From Asticcacaulis excentricus (lineage in GTDB: Bacteria > Pseudomonadota > Alphaproteobacteria > Caulobacterales > Caulobacteraceae), in contig NZ_AP018827.1 of NCBI RefSeq assembly GCF_003966695.1, forward strand, positions 186,001 to 250,000: a stretch of 64,000 nucleotides of DNA. Direction: 5' to 3'. This document shows positions 16,621 through 26,146 of this stretch, piece by piece; the stretch's first letter is position 1; each line of letters starts with the position of its first letter. Below the pieces are notes generated by a model. The model was not told the origin of the DNA and searched no databases. It saw only the letters and a program-made list of their open reading frames with translations. The position numbers and the translations under genes are program-made.

Positions 16621-17874
16621 ATGAGTGCACAGGACAATATTACGGTTCTTGAGGACGAGGCCTATACGGGCCTGTTCCTGACGGCTGAGCGCGACGCGGC
16701 GGTGCGCGCGCAGGGTCAGGTGCTGGCTGGTGGGCGCGTGCAGGGTCAGGCGGAGGCGCTGGCCAGTGATCCGGAAACGCTCGGCAACATCCTGCGCAGT
16801 ACGCGCGAGGCGCAAGGCTTTTCGCTGGAATACATGGCCGATATCACCCGCGTGCGGCGCAGCTATCTGGAGGCGCTTGAAGAAGCCGCCTATGACCGCC
16901 TGCCATCGCGCGCCTTTTCTATCGGCTTCGTCAAGGCCTATGCCAAGGCGCTGGGGCTGGACGAAGAAAGCCTGGCCGATCTGTTCAAGCGCTCGTTTGC
17001 CGACCCGGCGCAGTCGGACAAGCTGCGGGCCCCGGTGGGGGCCGCCTTTGAAGACCTGCGCCCCAGCTATCGCCTCTATGGCGGGCTGGCGCTGGCGCTG
17101 GTGCTGGCGGTGGTGGCGTGGAACCTGTTTCAGCGCACGCCGGGCTGGGGTGGGCATCACGCGCCGTCGGCTGATACGACGCCGCAGAAATGGGCACCGG
17201 GTGTCCCGCTGGTGCGCGACAGGCTGGTGCTGACGCAAGCGGCTCCGGCGCCCAAGGATCAGGACCTGCCCGTGCCCTATTACACGCCGGGGCTGGAGGA
17301 GGGCTTTGCCGCCATCGACGCTGAACGCGCTGAGCAGAACCCCTCGGCGACAGTGGGCGTGCCGCTTCAGATGCGCAAGGCCTTCAACCCGCGCGGGGCG
17401 GTATTTGGTGCCACGCCAGTCGATTCCATGGTGACGATTCAGGCCCAGCGCAGCGTCAATCTGGTCCTCAGCGGGACAGACAAGCGCGTCTATTTCGCGC
17501 GGCAACTGGGACCGGGTGAGGCCTATCGCCTGCCGCAGGTCAGCGCCGTCAACCTGCTGATCGAGGTGGGCGACCCCAAGGCGTTTGAAATCTATTATAA
17601 CGGCGAATTTGCCGGGGTGATGGAAGAGCGCGCGACCTCCGTCTCCAAGCTCAATGCCCGTGCGGCGGCGCTGGCCAAGCTGATGGACGCCCAGATGGAG
17701 GCCCTGCGCCCGGATGGTCGTCGTCCCACGAACGCCGCCGCGCCTGCCGCCCCCGTGAACACGCCGGTTATCCCGGCGGACGTCCCGGTGCGTGACGGCC
17801 CCATCCCCTACGTGCCGCAGACGAGTCCGTCCGCGACGCCCCAGACAGACCCCGCACCCGCGACCCAGCCCTGA
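16621..17874 (+). CDS. rodZ: RodZ-like cytoskeletal/cell-shape protein
   Basis: A 417-residue bitopic protein: an N-terminal extension, an HTH_25 domain at about 49-115 (LGNILRSTREAQGFSLEYMADITRVRR...), one membrane helix at about 150-170 (LYGGLALALVLAVVAWNLF), and a periplasmic region with a DUF4115-like beta domain (VTIQAQRSVNLVLSGTDKRVYFARQLGPGE) plus a Pro-rich tail. RodZ links MreB filaments to the elongasome. The gene immediately precedes ispG, a pairing conserved in many proteobacteria. ATG 16621 is chosen because the longer frame from 16522 adds sequence without family resemblance. Confidence 0.88.
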   Translation: MSAQDNITVLEDEAYTGLFLTAERDAAVRAQGQVLAGGRVQGQAEALASDPETLGNILRSTREAQGFSLEYMADITRVRRSYLEALEEAAYDRLPSRAFSIGFVKAYAKALGLDEESLADLFKRSFADPAQSDKLRAPVGAAFEDLRPSYRLYGGLALALVLAVVAWNLFQRTPGWGGHHAPSADTTPQKWAPGVPLVRDRLVLTQAAPAPKDQDLPVPYYTPGLEEGFAAIDAERAEQNPSATVGVPLQMRKAFNPRGAVFGATPVDSMVTIQAQRSVNLVLSGTDKRVYFARQLGPGEAYRLPQVSAVNLLIEVGDPKAFEIYYNGEFAGVMEERATSVSKLNARAAALAKLMDAQMEALRPDGRRPTNAAAPAAPVNTPVIPADVPVRDGPIPYVPQTSPSATPQTDPAPATQP

Positions 17875-17940
17875 ATTGCGGCTGGTAAAGCGCCCGTCGA
17901 AGGCTTACATAGGGCGCATTGACCCGTATCCCCAGAGTGC

Positions 17941-19074
17941 ATGATGAGTGACCATACGCATGTCCGCCCCTGGCGCATGATCGAGCGCCGCAAAAGCCGC
18001 AAGATCAAAGTCGGCAAGGTCGAGGTCGGCGGCGACGCCCCGATCAGCGTGCAGTCCATGACCAATACGCGCACCCACGATGTCGATGCCACGGTGCGTC
18101 AGATTCACGCGCTGGAAGAGGCGGGGGCCGATATTGTGCGTGTCTCCTGCCCGGACGTGGACTCGACGGCGGCGCTGAAAGAGATCGTGCGTCAGGTCAG
18201 CGTGCCCATCGTCGCCGACATCCATTTCCACTACAAACGCGGCATCGAAGCCGCCATGGCCGGCGCGGCGTGCCTGCGTATCAATCCCGGCAATATCGGC
18301 TCACCCGAGCGCGTGCGTGAGGTGATCAAGGCGGCTAAGGACTATGGCTGCTCCATGCGTATCGGCGTCAATGCCGGGTCTCTGGAGAAGGAACTGCTCG
18401 AAAAATATGGCGAGCCGTGCCCGGACGCCATGGTCGAAAGCGCCCTGTTCCACGCCAATATCCTGCGCGATAACGACTTCCACGAATTCAAGATTTCGGT
18501 GAAGGCCTCGGACGTCTTCCTGACCGTCGCCGCCTATCAGGCGCTGGCTGACGCCATCGACTGCCCGTTGCATATCGGCGTGACCGAGGCGGGGCCGTTG
18601 CGCACCGGCACCATCAAATCGGCCATCGGGCTGGGCAACCTGCTGTGGGCGGGAATCGGCGACACCATCCGTGTTTCGCTGGCCGCCGATCCGGTCGAAG
18701 AGATCAAGGTCGGGTTTGATATTCTCAAATCGCTGGGCCTGCGCCATCGCGGCGTCAATATCATCGCCTGTCCCTCCTGCGCGCGCCAGGGCTTTAATGT
18801 CATTGAGACGGTGGCAAAGCTGGAGGAACGTCTGGCCCATATCGCCACGCCCATGTCGCTGTCGATCATCGGCTGCGTCGTCAACGGGCCAGGGGAGGCG
18901 CTGTACACCGATGTCGGCTTTACCGGCGGCGGCGCGGGGGCGGGCATGGTCTATATGGCGGGCAAGCCGGACCACAAGGTCTCTAATGACGACATGATCG
19001 AGCACATAGTCGGTCTGGTCGAAGCCCATGCCGCTAAGCAAAACCAGAGCGAGACGGCTCCGGAAGCGGTCTGA
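17941..19074 (+). CDS. ispG: 4-hydroxy-3-methylbut-2-en-1-yl diphosphate synthase (IspG/GcpE)
   Basis: A 377-residue [4Fe-4S] enzyme of the MEP isoprenoid pathway that reductively opens methylerythritol cyclodiphosphate. The N-terminal TIM barrel starts [25 protein letters not shown]. The cluster ligands C277 and C280 (CPSC) and C312 ([10 protein letters not shown]) are present with the expected spacing. Length and architecture are those of the bacterial two-domain form. ATG 17941 is followed directly by a second ATG. It lies 66 bp after rodZ with no terminator between them, so it is probably co-transcribed. Confidence 0.97.
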   Translation: MMSDHTHVRPWRMIERRKSRKIKVGKVEVGGDAPISVQSMTNTRTHDVDATVRQIHALEEAGADIVRVSCPDVDSTAALKEIVRQVSVPIVADIHFHYKRGIEAAMAGAACLRINPGNIGSPERVREVIKAAKDYGCSMRIGVNAGSLEKELLEKYGEPCPDAMVESALFHANILRDNDFHEFKISVKASDVFLTVAAYQALADAIDCPLHIGVTEAGPLRTGTIKSAIGLGNLLWAGIGDTIRVSLAADPVEEIKVGFDILKSLGLRHRGVNIIACPSCARQGFNVIETVAKLEERLAHIATPMSLSIIGCVVNGPGEALYTDVGFTGGGAGAGMVYMAGKPDHKVSNDDMIEHIVGLVEAHAAKQNQSETAPEAV

Positions 19075-19087
19075 GCGGGCGGCTTCT

Positions 19088-19261
19088 CCACAGATGGCCA
19101 CAGATAAGGTGTGTGATGCATCACCGGTGGGCGTTCGATCGCTTCTTATGCTATTGAAAAACCACAGATTGCACAGATTGGCGCTTCGCGCCCTCGACCC
19201 ATCAGACCCCACGCCCGTGCCGGGGAACTCATAATCTGTGAAATCTGTGCAATCTGTGGTT
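19088..19261. repeat. Inverted-repeat element A (ACAGATT type)
   Basis: Perfect 20-bp arms at 19160-19179 and 19242-19261 are each built of tandem CACAGATT-like units. They surround a 62-bp centre with the core GGCGCTTCGCGCC at 19180-19192. Extra CCACAGAT copies precede it at 19088-19107. It occupies most of the gap between ispG and the EAL gene. Confidence 0.85.
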
Positions 19262-19288
19262 CTCTAACCGCGCCACAAAGTCAGTAAA

Positions 19289-19322
19289 ATGCCCCGTCAG
19301 GCGAACTGACGGGGTTTTTTGT
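19289..19322 (+). terminator. Intrinsic terminator of rodZ-ispG
   Basis: Stem CCCCGTCAG / CTGACGGGG with a 5-nt loop, then six T, G and TTT. Confidence 0.92.
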
Positions 19323-19337
19323 TTCATAATATTTGAG

Positions 19338-19445
19338 GCTTAGAGCATCCGCCGGCTCAGTTGAGCCGCCGAATGGCTCTAAGTTTTTGTTTGGTCGCGC
19401 AATTTTTCCGAAAAGTGGTATCCACTTTATCGGCTTGCGCTCTAG
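19338..19445. repeat. Extragenic palindromic element overlapping the EAL gene stop
   Basis: Bounded by TTAGAGC and GCTCTAG. It contains the palindrome CGGCTCA-GT-TGAGCCG and a second hairpin CGAAAAGTGG / CCACTTTATCG. This two-hairpin type is common between genes in alphaproteobacteria. Its right boundary supplies the TAG stop of the gene ending at 19442. Confidence 0.75.
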
Positions 19446-21661
19446 CGCACGCCGGCGATATAGCGGCCATTGGTGATGTGGGTCACCTGTGAGGTCGCCT
19501 GACCTTCCATCATGATGTCGATCTCGCTGCGGTCCACGGGCTTGGAGAACAGATAGCCCTGAATGATGGCGCAGCCGGCCTGACGCAGGATGTGGCTCTG
19601 CGCCTGGGTTTCGACCCCTTCGGCCAGAATGCTGAGGTGCAGCGCCTTGGCCAGCTTGATGATGGCACGGACCAGCGCCTCGGCGTCCGGATCGACCCCC
19701 AGATTGGAGACGAACGAGCGGTCGATCTTGATCTTGTCCACCGGGTAGCGGCTCAGATAGCTGAGCGACGAATAGCCGGTGCCGAAATCGTCGAGCGCGA
19801 TGGAGAAGCCCATCTGACGCAACGCATTGAGCGTATTCTGCGTCGGCTGATCGTCGTTGAGCAGCATCCCTTCGGTGATCTCGATTTCGATAGAGCGCGG
19901 CTCGACGCCGGTTTCGCGCAGCATGTCCTTCAGTTCCGGCAGGAAGCGCGAGGACCGCAACTGCGTCGCCGACACATTGATGGCCACCTTCAGGCCCGGC
20001 CAGCGTTTGGAATCGATCAGGGCGCGGCGCATGATCAGCGTGCCCAGATCCATCATCAGGCCGCACTCTTCGGCCAGAGGCACGAAATAGGCGGGGCTGA
20101 TCGGGCCGCGCTGCGGGTGGCTCCAGCGGGCCAGCGCCTCGACGCCGACGATGCGGCCATTGTGATCGACCTGCGGCTGATAGACGACGTCGATGGCTTC
20201 GACGTGGATGGCTTCGCGCAGGCCCGTTTCCAACAGCTTACGCAGCTTGATCGTCGCGTCCATCTCGACTTCGAAGAAGGCGTATTGCGAACGGCCTTGT
20301 TCCTTGGCACGGTAAAGCGCAAGGTCGGCCTGACGCAGGGCTTCGGCGGCTTCGATGTCCGCTTCCTGCAACAGGGTGACGCCGATGGAGCAGGACGAAT
20401 AGACCGGGCCGCTTTCCAGCGTGACCTGTCCCTTGAGGCCTTCCAGTACGCGCTTGGCCAGGGCGGCCGCGGAATGCGCATCCGTGTCGGTCTGGATAAT
20501 CACGAAGACGTCGCCGCCCAGACGCGCCAGCGTATCGCCTGCCCGGATCATGCTGCCGATCTTTTGCGCCGAATGACGGATCAGTTCGTCGCCCGCTGAA
20601 TGGCCCAGCGTATCATTGACGTCCTTGAAGCGGTCGAGGCCGACGCACATGACGGCGACCGAACCGCCCTGACGGCGCAGGCGCTCGGTGGCCTGATTGA
20701 GGCGATCGGTGAACAGGGTGCGGTTGGGCAGGCCGGTCAGGCCGTCGTGCAGCGCCATATGCTTGGCGCGCGCTTCCGAAGCGATCAGGCTGCGTGCGGT
20801 CTTCTGGCTGCGGTGCAGCAGCGCCAGCGCCACGCCCCCCAGACCGGCCGAAACCAGCAGCGAAGGGATCAGGGCGCGCATGAACAGGTCAAGCCCCGGT
20901 CGCGACGGCTGCCACGTCAATTCGGCCTTTTCCTGACCGGTCGAGTCGGTGAACACGGCGCGCGCCGAACCAGGTGGTACGTTCTGGCCGCTACGCAGTT
21001 CGGTAATGGTGCTCAGCAGATGCCCCTGCGACAGGGTTGCCAGCTCGGCATGGCTCAGGCGGTGCACGCCTACCACCAGATAGGGGGTGTAGCGCGCCAG
21101 GTCCTGTCGCGTGCTGTCGGGCAGGATCAGGCTGGCCCCCAGCAGATAGACGTGGCCGTCCAGCACGGTCAGCCGCGCAATGGCGTTGGTCTTCGACGTG
21201 AAGCCTATGCCGGAGGCGGTATAGACATAGTGGCGTTCGCGCAGGTCTTTCGACAGGCGGGTGATTTCACTGCTCAGGCGGTTATAGGTGGAAAGCGAGG
21301 TTTCCTGCTTGCCTTCCCAAGCCAGCACCGGACGATTGAGACCGTCCAGCACGAAGGTCTGTTCGTAATTCAGATATTCGGAAAAATAGCTGCCGTAATT
21401 GTCGGCGACGAACTGATGGTCGAATTTGACCACCGTCCGATTGACCGCTTCGTTCCAGATGGTCATGGGGGCCATCAGGCGCGCCTGCGTTTCCGCCAGA
21501 TGCATCAGCCCGCTGCGCACATAGTTTTCTTCGCGCTCGCGGCTCGACTTGTCGATTTCGGCGGCCCAAAACCACAAAGACACGATCAACGCACACACGG
21601 CCCCGACCACAACAATGGTCATGGGGGCCAAAAGTCTTAATTCACTCCGGTCTCGTTTCAC
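19442..21661 (-). CDS. CHASE4-GGDEF-EAL protein, probable c-di-GMP phosphodiesterase
   Basis: A 739-residue membrane sensor. One membrane helix (12-32) leads to a periplasmic CHASE4-like domain (IWNEAVNRTV, VADNYGSYF), a second helix at about 262-284, then GGDEF and EAL domains. The GGDEF signature reads GGDVF (382-386): the catalytic Glu is Val, so diguanylate cyclase activity is unlikely, though GTP binding may persist. The EAL domain looks complete: EAL at 508-510, EIEITEG, DDFGTGYSSLSYL, KIDRSFV and AEGVET. The net prediction is hydrolysis of c-di-GMP in response to a periplasmic signal, affecting the motile/sessile switch. It is a single gene. Confidence 0.92.
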   Translation of the reverse strand: MKRDRSELRLLAPMTIVVVGAVCALIVSLWFWAAEIDKSSREREENYVRSGLMHLAETQARLMAPMTIWNEAVNRTVVKFDHQFVADNYGSYFSEYLNYEQTFVLDGLNRPVLAWEGKQETSLSTYNRLSSEITRLSKDLRERHYVYTASGIGFTSKTNAIARLTVLDGHVYLLGASLILPDSTRQDLARYTPYLVVGVHRLSHAELATLSQGHLLSTITELRSGQNVPPGSARAVFTDSTGQEKAELTWQPSRPGLDLFMRALIPSLLVSAGLGGVALALLHRSQKTARSLIASEARAKHMALHDGLTGLPNRTLFTDRLNQATERLRRQGGSVAVMCVGLDRFKDVNDTLGHSAGDELIRHSAQKIGSMIRAGDTLARLGGDVFVIIQTDTDAHSAAALAKRVLEGLKGQVTLESGPVYSSCSIGVTLLQEADIEAAEALRQADLALYRAKEQGRSQYAFFEVEMDATIKLRKLLETGLREAIHVEAIDVVYQPQVDHNGRIVGVEALARWSHPQRGPISPAYFVPLAEECGLMMDLGTLIMRRALIDSKRWPGLKVAINVSATQLRSSRFLPELKDMLRETGVEPRSIEIEITEGMLLNDDQPTQNTLNALRQMGFSIALDDFGTGYSSLSYLSRYPVDKIKIDRSFVSNLGVDPDAEALVRAIIKLAKALHLSILAEGVETQAQSHILRQAGCAIIQGYLFSKPVDRSEIDIMMEGQATSQVTHITNGRYIAGVR

Positions 21662-21849
21662 GAGGCGTACTCATTCTGAGGGCGGTTACCTGAGACGTGA
21701 CCCTAAAGGAAAAGGTTTAAATTAAGGCAAACGAAAAACTCTTTTGTAATGAAGGGGTTGTGCGCCTATGCGCCGATGTGTGCAATGGTTTTTCCCTTGA
21801 CCATCAACAGGTTGGGTCGCATCTATACAGGACTGTAACGGAGGCTGTT

Positions 21850-22443
21850 ATGCGGTTGTTTATCAATTCAGGTTCGCCTTTTGCGCGAAAGTGCAGAATT
21901 GTGATCCGAGAGATGGGTCTGGCCGACCGTGTGGAGGACGTGCCGACCGTGACTTTGGACAGCGTTCCGGCGCATGTCGCTGTTAACCCTTTTGCGCAGG
22001 TGCCGGCCTTGGTGACCGACCACGGGGCGTTTGTGGATTCGACGCTGATCTGCGAATGGCTGGCGACGCATTACGGGCCTTACCCCCTCTATCCCGAAGG
22101 CGAGGCGCAGTGGGCGGCGCGTCAGGCCGAGGCGCTGGCCGACGGGATTCTCGAAACCGCCGTGAAGATGGTGATCGAACACCGCCGCCCGGAAGCCGAA
22201 CGCTCTGCCGCTTGGCTCAAGCGCTGGGAAGAGGGGCTGCGTCGGGCCCTGAAGGCCGTGGACGGGCTGGGCGCACTGTCCGACGCGCCGCCGGGGCTGG
22301 CCGAAATCACCCTGGCTTCGGCGGCGACCTATATTGATTTCCGCTTCCCCCAACTCGACTGGCACGCCGAGGCTCCGCGCCTCGTGGCCCTGCGCGATCA
22401 ACTGGAAAAACGCCAATCCTTTATCGACACCTATCCGTCTTAA
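21850..22443 (+). CDS. Glutathione S-transferase family protein
   Basis: A 197-residue protein with an N-terminal thioredoxin-fold domain ([18 protein letters not shown], then the cis-Pro motif QVPALV and the STLICEWL segment) and an all-helical C-terminal domain. The Ser-Pro-Phe-Ala-Arg-Lys motif is typical of bacterial GSTs close to the beta/YfcG-like groups. Substrate unknown. ATG 21850 has GGAGG 6 nt upstream; earlier in-frame starts (21760) lack this. It is 71 bp ahead of prfA with a small palindrome (22462-22487) between. Confidence 0.88.
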   Translation: MRLFINSGSPFARKCRIVIREMGLADRVEDVPTVTLDSVPAHVAVNPFAQVPALVTDHGAFVDSTLICEWLATHYGPYPLYPEGEAQWAARQAEALADGILETAVKMVIEHRRPEAERSAAWLKRWEEGLRRALKAVDGLGALSDAPPGLAEITLASAATYIDFRFPQLDWHAEAPRLVALRDQLEKRQSFIDTYPS

Positions 22444-22461
22444 AGGTAAGAAGCGCGTTTT

Positions 22462-22487
22462 CCCCCTCCCGGCATTGTGGGGAGGGG
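22462..22487. repeat. Small GC palindrome
   Basis: CCCCTCCC and GGGGAGGGG around an 8-nt spacer, between the GST gene and prfA. It is related to the CCTCCC/GGGAGG palindromes elsewhere in the window. Confidence 0.5.
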
Positions 22488-22514
22488 ACCACGAAGTCTT
22501 TTGAGGTCGTTCCT

Positions 22515-23591
22515 TTGATACGTCTGCCGCAGGCCAAGCTCGATCAGGTCGTCGATCGTTTCCGTATGATCGAGGCGCGCATGGAAAGCGCCACCGATGG
22601 CACAGAGATCGTCAAGCTGTCGAAGGAGCACGCCGAACTGAAACCCGTGGTCGATGTGGTCACGGCGCTGCTTAAGGCGCGCGCGTCGGGGCCGGAGCTT
22701 GAGGAGCTGATTGCGCTCAATGATCCCGAACTGTCGCCGCTGGCGCAGGAGGAGTTTCAGGAGCTGAAAGAGCGCCTGCCGGAGCTGGAACGCGGTGTGG
22801 CGCTGTTGCTGGCGCCCAAGGACAAGGACGAGAACGCCTCGGCCATCCTCGAAGTGCGTGCCGGGACCGGCGGCGATGAGGCGGCGCTGTTTGCCGGCGA
22901 CCTGTTCCGCATGTATTCGCGCTATGCCGCGTCGCAGGGCTGGCGCGTGGAAATCGACTCGATCAGCGAAGGTGATGCGGGCGGCTATAAGGAAATCATT
23001 GCTTCGGTGACGGGCGACGGCGTGTTCGGCAAGCTGAAGTTCGAATCGGGCGTGCACCGTGTGCAGCGCGTCCCGGCCACCGAAGCCGGCGGCCGCATCC
23101 ACACCTCGGCGGCCACCGTCGCCGTTCTGCCCGAAGCCGAGGATGTCGAAATCGACATTCAGGACAAGGACATCCGCATCGACACCTACCGTGCGTCGGG
23201 GTCCGGCGGTCAGCACGTCAACAAGACCGACTCGGCGGTGCGTATCACCCACCTGCCGACGGGGATTGTCGCGACCTCATCGGAAAAGTCGCAGCACATG
23301 AACCGGCAGATCGCCATGCGCAACCTCAAGGCGCGCCTGTACGACATCCAGCGTCAGGCGCTTGATGCCGCGCGCTCCGATGCCCGCAAATCGCAGGTCG
23401 GCTCCGGCGACCGCTCGGAGCGCATCCGCACCTATAACTACCCGCAGGGTCGGGTGTCCGATCACCGCATCAACCTGACCCTCTATAATCTGGCGCAATT
23501 TATGGAAGGCGAGATGGATCAGATGATCAACGCCCTGATCGCCGACGATCAGGCGGCGCGTCTGGCCATGCTTGAGGAAGAACTGGGATAG
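22515..23591 (+). CDS. prfA: Peptide chain release factor 1
   Basis: 358 residues, full length. It carries the catalytic GGQ at 231-233 (GSGGQHVNK) and the N-terminal superhelical domain starting [21 protein letters not shown]. It recognises UAA and UAG codons and releases the peptide. TTG 22515 has GAGGT 7 nt upstream and gives the usual family N terminus. In many alphaproteobacteria prmC, which methylates the GGQ Gln, follows directly. Here the next gene is an unrelated small membrane protein and no prmC is seen in the window. Confidence 0.96.
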   Translation: MIRLPQAKLDQVVDRFRMIEARMESATDGTEIVKLSKEHAELKPVVDVVTALLKARASGPELEELIALNDPELSPLAQEEFQELKERLPELERGVALLLAPKDKDENASAILEVRAGTGGDEAALFAGDLFRMYSRYAASQGWRVEIDSISEGDAGGYKEIIASVTGDGVFGKLKFESGVHRVQRVPATEAGGRIHTSAATVAVLPEAEDVEIDIQDKDIRIDTYRASGSGGQHVNKTDSAVRITHLPTGIVATSSEKSQHMNRQIAMRNLKARLYDIQRQALDAARSDARKSQVGSGDRSERIRTYNYPQGRVSDHRINLTLYNLAQFMEGEMDQMINALIADDQAARLAMLEEELG

Positions 23592-23638
23592 GTGTAGGCT
23601 CTACTTCTGGCTGAAGAGTTCAGTTATCGGGGGGGCTT

Positions 23639-23971
23639 ATGTATCTCAGGATATTCGCAACGCTTGTCTCACTTTCGGTGGTGATCTGGGCCGTTACGCA
23701 GGGCCAGGTTTATGGCCTTCTCTGGCTTGCCGTGCCCATTGGGATATGGCTGGACCATTTCAAGGTCAGGCCCGCCGTGCAGTTTACAGCGCTGGCCTGT
23801 TTGTTCGTGCCCATCGGTGTATGGGCCTTGCGGGATATGGACTTGCCCGGTCTTTGGCAGTTCATGACCAAAGAGTGGCTGACGACGATAGCCATAGCAT
23901 TCCTGCCGGTGTTTTTCGGTCTCTACGCGGCCTATGTCTGGTGGGAAAAGCGGCAAATAGCCCGAAAGTAA
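23639..23971 (+). CDS. Small four-helix membrane protein, unknown
   Basis: 110 residues with four hydrophobic segments (about 3-20, 24-40, 47-64, 80-102) and a short basic C terminus (WWEKRQIARK). ATG 23639 follows a G-rich SD stretch (GGGGGGG) by about 3-5 nt. I recognise no family. It sits 47 bp after prfA, so it may be co-transcribed. Codon use is similar to its neighbours but slightly more AT-rich. Confidence 0.6.
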   Translation: MYLRIFATLVSLSVVIWAVTQGQVYGLLWLAVPIGIWLDHFKVRPAVQFTALACLFVPIGVWALRDMDLPGLWQFMTKEWLTTIAIAFLPVFFGLYAAYVWWEKRQIARK

Positions 23972-24037
23972 GTAGCCTGTCCGGAAGGGGGCAACCGATG
24001 GGTATATTTTAACCCCGCGCTGCGCTAAGAGCGGTTC

Positions 24038-24832
24038 ATGCACTCGACCAATGGTAAAATCGACTCCCTGTGGCGGCATCCGGTCAAGGGCTTTACGCCC
24101 GAACCTGTGGCCGAGACCTGCCTGACGGTCGGTGGTTTTTTCCCGTTTGATCGCCTGTTTGCGCTGGAGGTCGGGCCATCGGGCTATGACCGCGACGATC
24201 CGCAATTCCTGTCCAAGATGAAATACGCCGTGCTGGCGCGCTTTCCCGCCGTGGCGCGGTTGCGCACCCGCTATGATGAGATAACCGAGCGTCTGTTCGT
24301 CGATGATCGCCCCTTCGATATCGCGCAACCCGCCGGGCGGCACGCACTGGAGCGTCATATCGAAACCGTGCTGGCGGCGCATGAGGATTACGACCCGGTG
24401 GCGCAGCCCCTGCGGTTTCTCGATATCCGCGAAGATGCGGTCGAAGGTTACCGCTTCACAGACTCGTCCAAAGGCTTTGTGTCGATTCTCAATCTGAACA
24501 GCGTGCGTGACCTGTCCGGGCGCATGGGCATCGACCTCGATCCGTTGCGGCTGCGTGCCAATATCTGGGTCGAAGGGTGGTCAGCGTTCGAAGACCACGC
24601 CTTTGTGGGCAAGACGCTGCGCATCGGCGAGGAGGGGCCGCGGCTGGAGGTGCTGAAACCCATTGTGCGCTGTGTGGCGACGCACGTGAACCCGCAGACG
24701 GCGCAGCGCGATGCGGAGATGGTGCAGGCGCTGTGGACCCACTATGGTCACCGCGACTGCGGTCTTTATTGCCGCGTCGTGTCGCCGGGGCTGATCCGCG
24801 TCGGTGATGCGGTTGACCCGCAGGTGGCCTGA
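24038..24832 (+). CDS. MOSC domain-containing protein
   Basis: 264 residues: an N-terminal MOSC beta-barrel ([17 protein letters not shown]) and a C-terminal MOSC domain ([41 protein letters not shown]) with the conserved Cys in RC. MOSC proteins bind or transfer molybdenum cofactor sulfur and include amidoxime-reducing enzymes. A molybdopterin synthase operon lies 12 kb downstream but is not linked. No electron-transfer domain is fused. 40 bp to gpmA. Confidence 0.88.
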   Translation: MHSTNGKIDSLWRHPVKGFTPEPVAETCLTVGGFFPFDRLFALEVGPSGYDRDDPQFLSKMKYAVLARFPAVARLRTRYDEITERLFVDDRPFDIAQPAGRHALERHIETVLAAHEDYDPVAQPLRFLDIREDAVEGYRFTDSSKGFVSILNLNSVRDLSGRMGIDLDPLRLRANIWVEGWSAFEDHAFVGKTLRIGEEGPRLEVLKPIVRCVATHVNPQTAQRDAEMVQALWTHYGHRDCGLYCRVVSPGLIRVGDAVDPQVA

Positions 24833-24872
24833 TCCTATAGCAGGAACCGTCGTTTATTCTAAAGGTGTCCGG

Positions 24873-25589
24873 ATGCCCAAACTCATTCTCCTCCGTCACG
24901 GCCAGAGCCAGTGGAACCTCGAAAACCGCTTCACCGGCTGGGTGGACGTCAATCTGACGGCCGAAGGCGAGGCGCAGGCGGTCAAGGGCGGAGAGCTGAT
25001 CAAGGCCGAGGGGATCGAGATCGACCGCGCCTTTACCTCGGTGCTGACGCGCGCCATCCGTACCTGTAACCTGGCGCTGGACGCGGCCGGGCAATCCTAT
25101 GTGCCGGTGATCAAGGACTGGCACCTCAATGAGCGCCACTATGGCGGGCTGACGGGGCTGGATAAGGCCGAAACCGCCGCCCTGCACGGCGATGAGCAGG
25201 TGAAGATCTGGCGCCGGTCCTACGACGTGCCGCCGCCCGAACTGTCGGCCGACAGCGCCTATGACTTCTCGAAGGATCGCCGCTATGCCGGTTCGGTTCT
25301 GCCGCTGACCGAGAGCCTGAAGACGACGCTCGACCGCGTGCTGCCCTTCTGGGACGGGGCGATCGTGCCGGCGCTGAAGGCCGGGGATACGGTGCTGGTG
25401 GCGGCGCACGGCAATTCGATCCGCGCCATCATCAAGCTGTTGTTCAACCTCGGTGAGGCCGAGATTCTGGAGGTCGAAGTGCCGACCTCGAACCCGCTGG
25501 TCATCGACCTCGATGCGGCGCTGACGCCCGTTTCGGCCAAGTACCTCGATGCCGAGCGGGCCAACCCCGTGCCCGTGTTGCAGGGCTAG
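24873..25589 (+). CDS. gpmA: 2,3-bisphosphoglycerate-dependent phosphoglycerate mutase
   Basis: 238 residues of the histidine phosphatase superfamily. The phosphoacceptor H9 lies in [20 protein letters not shown] follows, then the NERHYGGL loop and [10 protein letters not shown] with the second catalytic His. The glycolytic/gluconeogenic enzyme interconverts 3- and 2-phosphoglycerate. ATG 24873 has AAAGG about 7 nt upstream. An extended palindromic block follows the stop. Confidence 0.94.
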   Translation: MPKLILLRHGQSQWNLENRFTGWVDVNLTAEGEAQAVKGGELIKAEGIEIDRAFTSVLTRAIRTCNLALDAAGQSYVPVIKDWHLNERHYGGLTGLDKAETAALHGDEQVKIWRRSYDVPPPELSADSAYDFSKDRRYAGSVLPLTESLKTTLDRVLPFWDGAIVPALKAGDTVLVAAHGNSIRAIIKLLFNLGEAEILEVEVPTSNPLVIDLDAALTPVSAKYLDAERANPVPVLQG

Positions 25590-25602
25590 CGGACGTGAGC
25601 TT

Positions 25603-25698
25603 CCCCCTCACCCCAGCCCTCTCCCTCAAGGGAGAGGGGGCGTTTCTCTTCTCCTCTCCCTTGAGGGAGAGGGTGGCGCGCAGCGCCGGGTGAGGGGG
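25603..25698. repeat. Composite palindromic element upstream of the DUF559 gene
   Basis: Two inner palindromes (CCCTCTCCCT-CA-AGGGAGAGGG at 25617-25638 and CCTCTCCCT-TG-AGGGAGAGG at 25653-25672) are nested in an outer inverted pair CCCCCTCACCC / GGGTGAGGGGG. It ends 2 bp before the DUF559 start codon. Confidence 0.8.
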
Positions 25699-25699
25699 C

Positions 25700-26146
25700 A
25701 TGGTCTCAAGACGTCCACCCGCGCAGATTTCTCGTGCTCGTAGCCTGCGACAACAGGACAATACGGCGGAGGAACGGTTGTGGCTCCGGCTGAAAAACCG
25801 TCAGTTTTTCGATGTGAAGTTTCGTCGTCAGCACCCTGTAGGCCCGTATTTTGCTGATTTTGCGAGTTGGGAGAGGCGTTTAGTTCTCGAAATTGACGGA
25901 TCCCAACATATCGGCTCCCAGCGCGACAAAATCCGCGACGCCTTCATGATCGCTGAAGGCTGGTCCGTCGCGCGGTTCACATATGCCGATGTGCTCAATG
26001 ACATGGACACGGTGTTGGACACCCTGAGTGCGATCATCGACGGGCGGATCACGGAGGCTGTGGTGTCGAGGGAGTTTCAGTTTTATCCGGCACCTCACCC
26101 TCACCGGGTCCTTAGGACCACCCTCCCTGTGTGGCCGAGGCGATGA
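25700..26146 (+). CDS. DUF559 (Vsr/restriction-endonuclease-like) protein
   Basis: 148 residues. Residues 10-110 fit the DUF559 endonuclease-like fold: ARSLRQQDNTAEERLWLRLKNRQ, FDVKFRRQHPVGPYFADFA, LVLEIDGSQH and a final VARFTYADVL. The D/E-x-D/G catalytic strand EIDGSQH is present. The last 20 residues (PHPHRVLRTTLPVWPRR) are a translation of a palindromic repeat, so the true domain ends near 125. Palindromes of the same kind flank both sides. Its stop overlaps the next start (ATGA). It is probably a small nuclease of unknown role, possibly selfish or repeat-associated. Confidence 0.8.
   Translation: MVSRRPPAQISRARSLRQQDNTAEERLWLRLKNRQFFDVKFRRQHPVGPYFADFASWERRLVLEIDGSQHIGSQRDKIRDAFMIAEGWSVARFTYADVLNDMDTVLDTLSAIIDGRITEAVVSREFQFYPAPHPHRVLRTTLPVWPRR
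26093..26131. repeat. Palindromic-repeat remnant inside the 3' end of the DUF559 gene
   Basis: CCTCACCCTCACCGGGTCC-TTA-GGACCACCCTCCC resembles the outer part of the composite element at 25603 (CCCTCAC... ...ACCCTC). GGTCC and GGACC form a short stem. Confidence 0.55.

Noticed and set aside
19088-19261. CRISPR-like array from repeated ACAGATT units
   Set aside because: Units are short, contiguous and arranged as inverted arms without unique spacers.
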